Origin: Bog-473 sp963807775
GTDB lineage: Bacteria > Actinomycetota > Acidimicrobiia > Acidimicrobiales > RAAP-2
DNA: 64,000 nt
NCBI GenBank assembly: GCA_963807775.1
Contig: CAWECY010000005.1
Location: forward strand, 682,001 to 746,000
Direction of reading: 5' to 3'
The notes below the pieces were generated by a model that had not been told where the DNA came from, made no database searches, and saw nothing but the letters and a program-made list of their open reading frames with translations. The position numbers and the translations under genes are program-made. Of this stretch, positions 27,968-36,431 are shown one piece after another. The number at the start of each line of letters is the position of its first letter. Positions within the stretch are counted from its first letter, which is position 1.

Positions 27968-28558
27968 ATGGGCGCTGGCCTGAGGCGCTTCCAGGCCGGC
28001 GAGACCGTCGCCATTCGGGAGGTCCTACACGGGAAGGTCTGGACCCGCCGTCCGGTGCAGGTTGTCGAGGACAGTGACGAGCAGTTCGTTTCGTACCTGG
28101 CCCCCGGCACCCTGATCGACTACCCGATCGGCGTCCAGCACGGCGAGACGTGCTTCGCCATGTGGCTCTCCGGCGAGTGGGACCTGCTCCACAAGGAGTT
28201 CCAGGCGCCCGGAATGCTCCGCATCGCCCCCGTGGGGCAGCCGTTTGAGATCTTCGGCTGGTCGGGGGAGGAACGCGGCGTCACCTCCTGGTACGTCAAC
28301 TTCCAGCAGCCCCTGCGGCGCACGCCGTCAGGCTTCGACACCATGGACGAGACGCTCGACCTGATCGTGTCGGCCGACTGCACCACCTGGAGCCGGCGTG
28401 ACGAGGACGAGCTGGAGCTCGCCGTCGCCATGGGCGTGTACACGCGGGCGGACGCGCGGCGCCTCTACGAGATCTGCGCCACGGTCGAAGCCGCGTTGGG
28501 GCAAGGCCTCCCGCCGTGGGATGTCGCGCGCTGGGGGAACTGGTCGCCCACGGCCTAG
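27968..28558 (+). CDS. DUF402 domain protein
   Basis: A 196-aa protein with a DUF402/FomD-like beta-barrel. Recognisable elements are VREVLHGKVWTRRPV-like opening (here AIREVLHGKVWTRRPVQVVE), WYVNFQQPLRRTPSGFDTMD, and DETLDLIVSADCTTWSRRDE, which carry the conserved Asp/Glu metal-binding residues. Members hydrolyse nucleoside di- or triphosphates or activated nucleotides such as CMP adducts; the substrate here is unknown. It converges on the ferritin-like gene with a 9-base gap. Confidence 0.85.
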   Translation: MGAGLRRFQAGETVAIREVLHGKVWTRRPVQVVEDSDEQFVSYLAPGTLIDYPIGVQHGETCFAMWLSGEWDLLHKEFQAPGMLRIAPVGQPFEIFGWSGEERGVTSWYVNFQQPLRRTPSGFDTMDETLDLIVSADCTTWSRRDEDELELAVAMGVYTRADARRLYEICATVEAALGQGLPPWDVARWGNWSPTA

Positions 28559-28567
28559 CGGGCCGTG

Positions 28568-29359
28568 CTACGACGGAGCGAGTTGGGCGACGGCGCTGGT
28601 CAGCAGGTGCAGGTTCTCTTGTCCGGGCAGGCGGTCCACGCGCCGATCGATGCGCTCCAGGATCGCCTGACCCTTCTCTCCCTTGAAGAGGTAGTCGACC
28701 AGGAACCCGACCTCGCGCTTGGGCATGACACCGGAGCCGACGGGTCGCCACAGGTGCTTGAGCGCGAACCGCGTCAACTTCTGCGCCTTGACGCTGTCGC
28801 TCAGTCGACGCGTCGCCTCGGACGCGTAGAAATCGATGTGCCCACCCTCCTGCTTCATGATGCGCCGGAGGAGCTCGCGTAGCGTCGGGTGCCCGGCCGT
28901 CTCCGATAGGCGGGCGTAGCCGGCCTGAGTCGTCCACTCGTTGATGGCCCCCCAGGTCATGTGGAGCGCGATGAAGGCGCGTCCCGAGAACGCAGCCAGC
29001 CCTATCGTGCTGAAGGTGGTCACGGCTTCTCGGCGGCGGCGCTTGTGGCGCAGCGCCTCGATGCGGGGTGCGCCGGCCTGCTCCCCATGCGCCTCGAGCA
29101 CTTGGGCGATGGCTTCACCGTGCCACATCTCCTCGAAGACCCAGCAGGAGAGGAAGGACGTGATCTCCGGTTCCTGGTGCGCCGGCGTCAGCAGGAGATC
29201 GCGGAGGTAGCACACGGTGTGGTGCTCCACGTCGTGCATGTAGCGCAGCGAACGCAGGGCGTCAGCTGACAACGGATGGTCCCGGAAGTCGTCGAAGTCG
29301 ATGCCATCCAGGTCCAGCCGTCCCGCCCGGAACTTGTAGGAGTCAATGGTGGTTCGCAT
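28568..29359 (-). CDS. Ferritin-like diiron protein
   Basis: A 263-aa helical protein. Carboxylate/histidine ligands of a diiron site are visible in MHDVEHHTVCYLRDLL, FEEMWHGEAIAQVLEAHG and IMKQEGGHIDFYASEATRRL, a pattern close to acyl-ACP desaturase or ferritin-like oxidase families. It differs from the longer EARH-type protein at 780-1937. Divergent from the ECF sigma factor by 84 bases. Confidence 0.75.
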   Translation of the reverse strand: MRTTIDSYKFRAGRLDLDGIDFDDFRDHPLSADALRSLRYMHDVEHHTVCYLRDLLLTPAHQEPEITSFLSCWVFEEMWHGEAIAQVLEAHGEQAGAPRIEALRHKRRRREAVTTFSTIGLAAFSGRAFIALHMTWGAINEWTTQAGYARLSETAGHPTLRELLRRIMKQEGGHIDFYASEATRRLSDSVKAQKLTRFALKHLWRPVGSGVMPKREVGFLVDYLFKGEKGQAILERIDRRVDRLPGQENLHLLTSAVAQLAPS

Positions 29360-29443
29360 GGCGACCTACTATCCGAAGCACAGGCTACGCCCGGATGAGC
29401 TCGTTCACATCCAGAAGCGGGACCGGCCCCGAACAGGACGTAC

Positions 29444-30019
29444 ATGCGGGACATCGACAAAGTTAGTGACGCCCAGCTGGTCACTTCTATCGCCCGCTAC
29501 AGCGAGGTAGCCCTGGCCGAGGCCTATCGCCGCCATGGCGGAGCCGTTTACGGCCTGGCCAAACGGGTCTTGAACAACGCCACCGAAGCCGAGGACGTCA
29601 CCCAGGAGGTGTTTCTGCGGCTGTGGAACCAGCCGGACCGTTTCGACCCCGCCCGGGGATCGCTGCGGTCGTTCCTATTGGCCCAGTCACATGCCCGGGC
29701 CGTGGACGCCGTCCGGTCCTCGAGCTCCCGCCGGCAACGGGAAGCACGGGACGCCCTGCGGACGGCCCAGGCCCCCTACGACATGCAGCACGAGGTCTGG
29801 GACCTTGCTGTGGCCGACCAGGTGGCGTCCGCCATGGGATCGCTGCCCGACGAGGAGCGCCGGGCCATCGAGCTGGCCTACTTTGACGGGCACACCTACC
29901 GGGAGGTGGCCACACTGCTCGGGCAGCCCGAGGGCACGGTCAAGAGCCGCATCCGCAACGGCATGCGGCGCATGCGTTCCGTGTTGGCCGATGCCGGGGT
30001 GCGGGGGGTGGACGCGTGA
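29444..30019 (+). CDS. ECF RNA polymerase sigma factor (SigK-type)
   Basis: A 191-aa extracytoplasmic-function sigma factor. Region 2 has AEDVTQEVFLRLWNQPDRFD and AQSHARAVDAVRSSSSRR; region 4 has LPDEERRAIELAYFDGHTYREVA and GQPEGTVKSRIRNGM. The stop overlaps the GTG of the anti-sigma gene (GTGA), the usual sigK-rskA organisation. The regulon cannot be read from this window. Confidence 0.93.
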   Translation: MRDIDKVSDAQLVTSIARYSEVALAEAYRRHGGAVYGLAKRVLNNATEAEDVTQEVFLRLWNQPDRFDPARGSLRSFLLAQSHARAVDAVRSSSSRRQREARDALRTAQAPYDMQHEVWDLAVADQVASAMGSLPDEERRAIELAYFDGHTYREVATLLGQPEGTVKSRIRNGMRRMRSVLADAGVRGVDA

Positions 30020-30786
30020 TCTCGCACGAAGAGGCCAGCGAGCTCCTCGCCGCCTACTCCCTCGATGCGGTCGACGGCCAGGAGCACGCCGAGCTCGACA
30101 AGCACCTCGCCGGCTGCCCTCGTTGCCGGGCCGAGCTCGACAGCCTGCGTGAGGTGGCCGGTGCCATCGGGAACACGGTGGAGACCCCGCCCGAGGGGCT
30201 GTGGTCGGGCATCGTCAGCCGGCTGCCCGAGCGCGACGGGGACGTCGATGCGCCTCCCATGCCCCAACTCGGTTCCGAAGGCCGGTCGCCCTTCCGTGCC
30301 CCCGCGGCGCAACGCCGTCGGCGCGGCGCCGTGGCCACGGTTGTCGGGTTCGCCGTGGCCGCCGCCGCCGTAGCTGCCGTGCTGGGTATCGGGCTCGTCC
30401 GCGCCGACAACAAGGTCACCAACCTGCAGGCCGCCGCGGCTCACCCACCAACAGCCGCCGCCACCGCGCTGAAGATGCCCGGACACGTCGTCGTCGATCT
30501 CGCCTCCAGCAACGGCAAGGCTCTGGCCGACTTCGTCCTGGTGCCCGACGGGCGCGGCTACATGCTCTCCTCGCATCTCCCGTCGCTGCGTGCCGGCCAT
30601 ACCTACCAGCTGTGGGGCATCGTCGGGAACCGGCCCATCTCACTTGGCCTGCTCGGCGGCTCGCCCAGTCAGTCCACGTTCACCATGGCCGGCTCGGTGC
30701 GGCCATCGCGCCTGAGCATCACGGCCGAACCGGCCGGAGGCGCTGTCGCACCCACCGGGCCGATCGTGGCCTCGGGGACTGTCTGA
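30016..30786 (+). CDS. Anti-sigma-K factor RskA-type protein
   Basis: A 256-aa membrane anti-sigma factor. The cytoplasmic N-terminus has a zinc-type anti-sigma domain (EHAELDKHLAGCPRCRAELD, H-x3-C-x2-C), then one transmembrane helix (about 110-130, AVATVVGFAVAAAAVAAVLG) and an extracytoplasmic RskA domain with HTYQLWGIVGNRPISLGLLG. It probably holds the preceding sigma factor inactive until regulated proteolysis. Confidence 0.92.
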   Translation: MISHEEASELLAAYSLDAVDGQEHAELDKHLAGCPRCRAELDSLREVAGAIGNTVETPPEGLWSGIVSRLPERDGDVDAPPMPQLGSEGRSPFRAPAAQRRRRGAVATVVGFAVAAAAVAAVLGIGLVRADNKVTNLQAAAAHPPTAAATALKMPGHVVVDLASSNGKALADFVLVPDGRGYMLSSHLPSLRAGHTYQLWGIVGNRPISLGLLGGSPSQSTFTMAGSVRPSRLSITAEPAGGAVAPTGPIVASGTV

Positions 30787-30817
30787 CACCGGGGTCCAGC
30801 TGTTAGCTTCGCTCTCA

Positions 30818-31660
30818 ATGTCTGAGGAAGCACCGAAGAAGCGGCCCATCGAAGTCGGCGCCGAGGCCGAGCCCATCAAGCTCGGCTCCATGCTGCTCAC
30901 GCTCGTGGAGCCGCACCGGGGTCATGAGGTGGCCTACAACCGCTGGTACGAGCGGGATCATTTCTACGCCGGCTGCATGATCGGCCCCTACAACTTCGCC
31001 GGTCGCCGCTGGGTGGCCACGGCCGACCTGAAGGCGCTGCGCGATCCCGATCCCTCCGCCATCACGGGGGAGCCGAACCGTGGCTCCTATGTCGCCGTCT
31101 ACTGGGTGCTCGACGGCTATCACGACGTCTGGAACCGCTGGGCCCTCCGGCAGGTCAACGCGCTCCACGCGGCCGGCCGCATGTTCCTAGAGCGCGACCA
31201 CGTGCACACGTTGCTCTACTGGTTCAAGTGGGAGCACCGGCGGGAGCCAGACGGCGTCCCCGTGGAGCTGGCGCTGGACCATCCCTATCGCGGTCTCGTG
31301 GCCACCTTCATCGACCGGGCCGACGACATCACGAACGAGGACCTCTGGGCGTGGCTGCGCAACGAGCACCTGCCCGCGCTGATGCCCGGAACCGACGCCG
31401 ACCTGGTGGCTGCCTTCACTCCCATCGCACTCGAGGGCGTCGACGCCCCGGGCGACGTGCCGCGCCAGTCGGCCGGGGACAATCGCACCGTCCTCTTGTG
31501 GTTCCTCAGCACGCCGCCCGAGGCGACCTGGGAACCGGTGTTCGTCGAGCACCGGCGCCAGCTCGAGGAGTCCGGGAAGGGCACGGTCGTCGCCGCCCTG
31601 CCCTTCATCCCGACCATCGTGGGCACTGACACCTATACGGACCAGCTCTGGGTGGATTGA
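30818..31660 (+). CDS. Conserved protein with two dimeric alpha/beta-barrel-like halves
   Basis: A 280-aa protein of unknown function. The first half has LLTLVEPHRGHEVAYNRWYE and RDHFYAGCMIGPYNFAGRRW; the second has a similar layout (FIDRADDITNEDLWAWLRNE, HLPALMPGTDADLVAAF). This looks like two ferredoxin-like EthD/dimeric-barrel units fused in tandem. No signal peptide. Start codon ATG 30818 follows rskA by 31 bases, and the gene converges on the PhyH gene. Confidence 0.6.
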   Translation: MSEEAPKKRPIEVGAEAEPIKLGSMLLTLVEPHRGHEVAYNRWYERDHFYAGCMIGPYNFAGRRWVATADLKALRDPDPSAITGEPNRGSYVAVYWVLDGYHDVWNRWALRQVNALHAAGRMFLERDHVHTLLYWFKWEHRREPDGVPVELALDHPYRGLVATFIDRADDITNEDLWAWLRNEHLPALMPGTDADLVAAFTPIALEGVDAPGDVPRQSAGDNRTVLLWFLSTPPEATWEPVFVEHRRQLEESGKGTVVAALPFIPTIVGTDTYTDQLWVD

Positions 31661-31706
31661 CCGCCGGCATGGCCCGGGCACTGCCCGCCGACGCGGACCC
31701 CTTCGC

Positions 31707-32597
31707 TCAGGGCTCCCACCACGGCGTCAGGTCGAGACCGGGATAACGGGCCGCCACTCCGGCCAGGGTCTGCTCGTTCCAGTAGGGGTGACCCGGTGGC
31801 GGAAAGCCCAACGCGGACAGCTGCCGCACGTTGGCCCCGTTGGCGAAGCGGTGCCAGGCCATCCCTTCGGCTGCTCCCGGCCACGCTTGCGAGCCGAGCC
31901 AATCCGTCTGCGCCGGCTTGAACGACACATGGAGCATGAAGCGAGCCGAGGCGGGGGCAGACATGCGGACGCCTCGGTGGTAGACGTCGGGCCGGTACGC
32001 CAGTACGGAGCCCGCCGGCCCCTCGGCCGGCACCTCGGCCTCGTACAGGTGCGGGTATTCCGTCAGGCTCAGGTACGTCCGCTCAATCGGGATGTCGCCG
32101 GTCAGGCGGCGTGACACCATGCGGGTCGCCGCCGTGTCGGCAGTCACGTCGCTCAGGTAGACGAACAGCTCCAGGTGCTGGTAGCCCACGTCGGAGCGCG
32201 GGACCACCAGAGTGTGGTTGCCGTAGTCGACGTGCAGCAGCTGGTCGTCCGAATCGGCGCCACCGGAGTATTTGGCGCTCAACATGCCCTGGTATAGGCG
32301 TAGATCGGTCAGGCCCAGGAACTCCTCGGCCAAGTCGATCAGTCGGTCGTGAAGGACCAGTTCGTTAAACGCGGCACTCTCGAAGGGAAACCTGGGCATC
32401 ACAGTGTGCGAGTCGGTGCGAAAGGGTGCGTTGCGCTCCGGATCCCGATCGCCTGCGAAGTCGTCGGCGCTCGGGAACACCAGCTCGAGTGCCGTCCGCG
32501 CCGCTGACACGGTTTCGTCGGGTAGCCAGTGCTCCAACACGCACCAGCCGTCGTTCTCCCACTGCGCCTTGAGTTCGGCGCCGGCCGTGTGTCTCAT
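31707..32597 (-). CDS. Phytanoyl-CoA dioxygenase (PhyH)-like Fe(II)/2-oxoglutarate oxygenase
   Basis: A 296-aa protein from ATG 32597 (a GTG at 32681 would give 324 aa). The iron facial triad is visible as HVDYGNHTLVVP (HxD) and VYHRGVRMS (distal His), with the Arg that typically binds 2-oxoglutarate nearby. Such enzymes hydroxylate lipids or natural products; the substrate is unknown. The 444 bases upstream hold only tiny overlapping reading frames and a perfect TetR-type palindrome, which may regulate this gene. Confidence 0.82.
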   Translation of the reverse strand: MRHTAGAELKAQWENDGWCVLEHWLPDETVSAARTALELVFPSADDFAGDRDPERNAPFRTDSHTVMPRFPFESAAFNELVLHDRLIDLAEEFLGLTDLRLYQGMLSAKYSGGADSDDQLLHVDYGNHTLVVPRSDVGYQHLELFVYLSDVTADTAATRMVSRRLTGDIPIERTYLSLTEYPHLYEAEVPAEGPAGSVLAYRPDVYHRGVRMSAPASARFMLHVSFKPAQTDWLGSQAWPGAAEGMAWHRFANGANVRQLSALGFPPPGHPYWNEQTLAGVAARYPGLDLTPWWEP

Positions 32598-33041
32598 CCG
32601 GCGGCGGGGAGCGGTTTCCAGGGTTCGACCGGCGTCCGGCACACGCCCTGGGGCGGCAGGTTGCCCCTGGGCGACCGACACCGGCTGCTCGGCGGCGAAT
32701 TCTTCTGGAGTCGGACCACTTGGTACTGGGTCATCGGGCCCCCGTGGGCGCAGCCCCGTGCAGGACCTCCGCCACGATCTGGTGCCGCGGCATGGGGGTC
32801 GCGCCCCCGTCGTCGGGCCACCAGCCTCGCAACGGCAGTCTCCGTTTGCACGGCCGTCACAATACGGACCGGGGGCGGTGCTCGGGTCTCACGAGGCCCC
32901 GTTGGTTGCCCGGGGCCGAAAAATTTGGCTAGGAGCTTGCTAACCGTCCGGTTAGCAAGCTCCGCGTATACGGATCCCACAACCCCGGCACGGTCCGCCT
33001 CGAGGCGGTCAGGTGGGCGGCCTCACAACAGGATCGACCTA
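32598..33041. other. Gene-poor gap between PhyH and methyltransferase genes
   Basis: No convincing gene is present. On the minus strand two tiny frames end in ATGA-type overlaps: one of 20 codons and one of 46 codons ending at 32594, inside the PhyH start; the latter begins MTQYQVVRLQKNSPPSS. They could be upstream leader peptides but have no visible ribosome binding site. The notable element is the palindrome at 32933-32962. Confidence 0.5.
32933..32962. promoter_or_regulatory. Perfect 14-base-arm palindrome, probable TetR-type operator
   Basis: GAGCTTGCTAACCG, two bases, then CGGTTAGCAAGCTC. The core CTAACCG-N2-CGGTTAG is typical of TetR-family operators. It lies upstream of the PhyH gene and downstream of the methyltransferase gene, both on the minus strand. 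It could alternatively form a terminator hairpin for the methyltransferase, but the following T-run (about nine bases away on the minus strand) is weak. Confidence 0.6.
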
Positions 33042-33836
33042 CTACCCACGGGCCAGGACCTCCACGTGCGTGATCACGAAGACGGAATCGGGCGCGGCCG
33101 CCCAACGCAGGAAGGCCGCCCCAATCGACTCCAGCTCGTCGGCGTCGCTCAGCCCGTACTCCACCGCCTGCTCGGCGATACGCGAGTAGCGCATGCGGTC
33201 GGCCCACAGGTCGCCCCACCAGACCCGTGACTCGGCGTCGGCGTAGGTCCAGGTCGAGCTCGACGTCTCCACGTCGTCAAACCCGGCCGCCCGGGCCAGC
33301 GCCGGCAGCTTGGGGCCGATGCGGGCGTCGTGGCCGTTGCGCTCCGTCACGGCGAAGTACAACGCCAACCAGCGGTCCAGCACGGGGTCGGCCGGTGCCC
33401 AGGTGAAGGTGCCGTAGTCGGAGTCACGCGCCGCCAGGAGGCCACCGGAGCGCAGCACGCGCCGCATCTCGGTCAGCGCGGCCACCGGGTCTCTCAAATG
33501 CTGTAGCACCTGATGCAGGTGCACCACGTCGAACGATTCGTCGGGGTAGGGGAGCGCGAACAGGTCGCCCACGTCGAAGCGCAGGTTGGACACCCCGAGC
33601 TGCGCCGCGTGCGCCGCCGCCTGGACCACTACCTCGGCGCCGGCGTCGAGCCCCACCACCTCACCGGGCGCCACCAGCAGCGCCAGGTCGGCGGTGATGG
33701 TGCCGGGCCCGCAGCCCACGTCGAGCAGCGACTGGCCCGCACGCAGGTAGGGCAGCAGGTAGGCCGCCGAGTTCTCGGCCGTGCGCCAGGTGTGGCTGCG
33801 CAGGACGGATTCGTGGTGCCCGTGTGTGTACGCCAT
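33042..33836 (-). CDS. Class I SAM-dependent methyltransferase (UbiE/Methyltransf_11 type)
   Basis: A 264-aa protein. Motif I is LLDVGCGPGTITADLALLV, acidic motif VVGLDAG, and FDVVHLHQVLQHLRDPVAAL and MRRVLRSGGLLAARDSD follow. The start MAYTHGHHESVLRSHTWRTA is typical of an actinobacterial family of methyltransferases of unknown substrate. Divergent from the fpg gene with only 14 bases between starts. Confidence 0.88.
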   Translation of the reverse strand: MAYTHGHHESVLRSHTWRTAENSAAYLLPYLRAGQSLLDVGCGPGTITADLALLVAPGEVVGLDAGAEVVVQAAAHAAQLGVSNLRFDVGDLFALPYPDESFDVVHLHQVLQHLRDPVAALTEMRRVLRSGGLLAARDSDYGTFTWAPADPVLDRWLALYFAVTERNGHDARIGPKLPALARAAGFDDVETSSSTWTYADAESRVWWGDLWADRMRYSRIAEQAVEYGLSDADELESIGAAFLRWAAAPDSVFVITHVEVLARG

Positions 33837-33850
33837 GCATACAGTTTGGC

Positions 33851-34714
33851 GTGCCCGAATTGCCCGAGATGCAGGCCCTGTCCGAGCGCCTCGACACGCT
33901 CCTCAGCGGCCTGACCTTGCGCCGGGCCGACCTCCTAGGCTTCTCCTCGCTCAAGACCTACGACCCCACGCCCGACGCCCTCAAGGGGGCCAAGCTCCTC
34001 TCGGTCACCCGCCGGGCCAAGTACCTGGTCTGGGAGTTCGACGACGGCAACCGCATCGTGCTCCACCTCTCCCAGGCCGGGCGGCTCGACGTGGAGGAGC
34101 CGCCCAAGAAGACGAAGCCCAGGGGCTCGGTGGCCCGCTTCGTCTTCGGCGCCGGCGACGCCGGGCTCGATGGATCCGGCATCGGCATCCTGGTGCGCGA
34201 GTACGGCACCCAGCGCAAGGCGTCGTGGTGGGTGCTCGGGCCGGGCGACAAGGGCCCGCTGGTCGACCTCGGCCCCGAGCCGGGCAGCGAGGAGTTCGCC
34301 GCCTTCATACGGACCAGCGACTCCAACCGCCACCTGACGACCGACCTGCGCGACCAGCACACGGTGTCGGGCATCGGCCGCGGCTGGGGCGACGACATCT
34401 TGCAGCGGGCCGGGCTGTCTCCCTTTGCCTCGCTGCGCTTGCTGACCCCCCAACAGCGCGAGGCGCTCCTCACCGCCGCCACCGACGTCCTGGCCGAGGC
34501 GCTCGAGCTCGAGCGCCGGCGTCCCGGGGGCCTGTCCGAGTCGAGTCTGGGCGGCCGCTTCAAGGTGCACGGACGCTTCGGCGAGCCCTGCCCGACCTGC
34601 GGCACCACCCTGCAGCGTGTCTCGTTCGACTCCTACGAGATGGCCTACTGCCCGTCCTGCCAGACGGGCGGCAAGGTGCTGGCCGACCGCCGGCTGTCCC
34701 GTCTCCTCAAGTAG
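33851..34714 (+). CDS. mutM: Formamidopyrimidine-DNA glycosylase (Fpg/Nei family)
   Basis: A 287-aa base-excision repair enzyme. The catalytic N-terminus reads V/M-PELPEM (Pro2, Glu3) from the GTG at 33851, with the conserved Lys in RRAKYLVWEF, the helix-two-turn-helix SGIGRGWGDDILQRAGLSP, and a C-terminal zinc finger CPTC-x16-CPSC. The finger is followed by GGKVLADRRLSRLLK rather than a short arginine end, so substrate preference may differ from classical MutM. Convergent with lexA, 15 bases apart. Confidence 0.9.
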   Translation: MPELPEMQALSERLDTLLSGLTLRRADLLGFSSLKTYDPTPDALKGAKLLSVTRRAKYLVWEFDDGNRIVLHLSQAGRLDVEEPPKKTKPRGSVARFVFGAGDAGLDGSGIGILVREYGTQRKASWWVLGPGDKGPLVDLGPEPGSEEFAAFIRTSDSNRHLTTDLRDQHTVSGIGRGWGDDILQRAGLSPFASLRLLTPQQREALLTAATDVLAEALELERRRPGGLSESSLGGRFKVHGRFGEPCPTCGTTLQRVSFDSYEMAYCPSCQTGGKVLADRRLSRLLK

Positions 34715-34729
34715 GACGGTCCGCTGGCC

Positions 34730-35365
34730 TCAATTGAGCTGGCGGACCACGGTCACGACCTTGCCGAAGATCGTGACCCCGTCGCCGCCGTCGAACACCA
34801 TCGGCTCGTAGTCCGCGTTGGCCGGCGTGAGCACGACCCGGCCGTCCTTGCGTGAGAACGTCTTCACCGTGGCCTCGTCGTTGCCGATGCCGGCCACCAC
34901 GACGTCGCCGTTGTCGGCCTCGGGCTGCTGGTGCACCACGACGTAGTCCCCGTCATAGATCCCGGCCTCGATCATGGAGTCCCCCCGCACCCGCAGCATG
35001 AACGACGGCCCCCGCCCGGTGAACTGCTCGGGCATGGGCAGGAGTTCCTCGACGTTCTCCGCGGCCAGCACGCCGGTGCCCGCCGCCACGTCGCCGACCA
35101 GCGGTACGTTGTGCACGGCGGAAGGGGCGAGCCTGGACTCGGTGTCGCGGTCGAAGTGCACCTGGATGGCCCGGGGCTTGCTCGGGTCCCGCGACAGATA
35201 GCCCTCCCGCTGCAGCACGGCCAGGTGCGTGTGCACGGTGGCCGACGACGTCAGACCCACCGCCTCGCCGATCTCGCGCACCGAGGGCGGGTAGCCCCGC
35301 TCGCGCTGGCTGTCGGCGATGAAGTTCAGGATCTGCAGCCGCTTCCCGCTCAGGACCTCGGCCAT
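34730..35365 (-). CDS. lexA: LexA repressor
   Basis: A 211-aa SOS master repressor. The winged helix domain has KRLQILNFIADSQRERGYPP and SVREIGEAVGLTSSATVHTH. The Ala-Gly autocleavage site is in GDVAAGTGV, the catalytic Ser in RGDSMIEAGI and the catalytic Lys in DEATVKTFSRK. The ATG at 35365 follows a good AAGGAG site. Two SOS boxes upstream (35419-35432 and 35468-35481) indicate autoregulation. Confidence 0.97.
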   Translation of the reverse strand: MAEVLSGKRLQILNFIADSQRERGYPPSVREIGEAVGLTSSATVHTHLAVLQREGYLSRDPSKPRAIQVHFDRDTESRLAPSAVHNVPLVGDVAAGTGVLAAENVEELLPMPEQFTGRGPSFMLRVRGDSMIEAGIYDGDYVVVHQQPEADNGDVVVAGIGNDEATVKTFSRKDGRVVLTPANADYEPMVFDGGDGVTIFGKVVTVVRQLN

Positions 35366-35418
35366 CGGCGTCTCCTTTGGTGCCCACCCCGGCCGTTGCG
35401 CCGGGCCCCTCCTGGGGG

Positions 35419-35432
35419 CGAACATCCGTTCG
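35419..35432. promoter_or_regulatory. LexA (SOS) box upstream of lexA
   Basis: CGAACATCCGTTCG, a full match to CGAAC-N4-GTTCG, 54 bases before the lexA start in the divergent region shared with the alpha/beta hydrolase gene. Confidence 0.9.
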
Positions 35433-35467
35433 TGACGGACCAACATAGCCAGGCCAGGGACCGAAAG

Positions 35468-35481
35468 CAAACATCTGTTCG
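35468..35481. promoter_or_regulatory. Second, weaker LexA box upstream of lexA
   Basis: CAAACATCTGTTCG differs by one base from the consensus. Its centre is 49 bases from the first box, on the side of the divergent hydrolase gene. Confidence 0.75.
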
Positions 35482-35542
35482 CCGGTGTGGCTGGGTCGGG
35501 CCGGCCCGGGCACGGTCGGGCCCTCCGGCTTAGCCTGCGACC

Positions 35543-36421
35543 ATGAGCGTCGACACGACGATGGTGCGGGCGTCCGGTGGCCGCGAGCTGTGCGTCGAGA
35601 CGGGTGGTGATGCCAACGGCAGACCGGTGCTGATCCACCACGGGTCGCCCGGGGCGCGGCTGCTCTTTGCCGACTGGGTGTCCGATGCGGCGGAGGACGG
35701 TGTGCGGCTCATCTGCTACGACCGGCCCGGGTACGGGCGCTCGACGCCGCATCCGGGGCGCATCGTGGCCGACTGCGTGGCGGACGTGCGTGCCATCGCG
35801 GCCGCGCTCGGCTACGACCGCATCGCGGTGTGGGGCATTTCCGGTGGCGGGCCGCACGCGTTGGCCTGCGCGGCCCTGCTGCCCGACCTGGTGTGTGCCG
35901 TCGCCTCCCTGGCGTCCATCGCACCGTACGGGCCACCTGATCTCGACTTCTTCACGGACATGGGGCAGGACAACGTCGACGACATTCAGCTTTTGCTGCG
36001 CGACCCGGCGGCGGCGCACGAGAAGCTGGCGTCGGATCGAGAGGGGCTCCTGCAGGCCACAGCGGCAACGGTGACGGACGGGATCGAGTCGTTGATCTCG
36101 CCCGCGGACGCCGCAGCGCTGCGAAGCGGGCTCGACGAGTACCTGCTGCGCTCCATGCAGCTGGGCCTCGAACCGGGCGACCAGGGCTGGTGGGAGGACG
36201 GCCAGGTCCACGTGGAGGACTGGGGCTTCTCCTTCGACGACATCGAGCTGCCGGTGCAGCTCTGGCATGGCCGCCACGACAAGTTCGTGCCGTTCCAGCA
36301 CGGCGAGTGGCTGGCTAAGCAGATCCCAGGCGCCGAGGCGCACCTGTCCGACGACGACGGGCACCTGACGCTGCTGTTCAAGCTGCGCCAGATCCACGCC
36401 TGGCTGCTCGAGCACTTCTGA
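35543..36421 (+). CDS. Alpha/beta hydrolase
   Basis: A 292-aa alpha/beta-hydrolase-fold protein. Oxyanion motif HHGSPG, RPGYGRS, nucleophile elbow WGISGGG (Ser), acid LWHGRHDKFVP (Asp) and histidine DDGHLTL complete the triad. Substrate unknown. It is divergent from lexA, and the two SOS boxes lie in the shared 177-base region, so damage-inducible expression is possible. Convergent with the ssu operon. Confidence 0.88.
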   Translation: MSVDTTMVRASGGRELCVETGGDANGRPVLIHHGSPGARLLFADWVSDAAEDGVRLICYDRPGYGRSTPHPGRIVADCVADVRAIAAALGYDRIAVWGISGGGPHALACAALLPDLVCAVASLASIAPYGPPDLDFFTDMGQDNVDDIQLLLRDPAAAHEKLASDREGLLQATAATVTDGIESLISPADAAALRSGLDEYLLRSMQLGLEPGDQGWWEDGQVHVEDWGFSFDDIELPVQLWHGRHDKFVPFQHGEWLAKQIPGAEAHLSDDDGHLTLLFKLRQIHAWLLEHF

Positions 36422-36431
36422 GGGCACTTCG

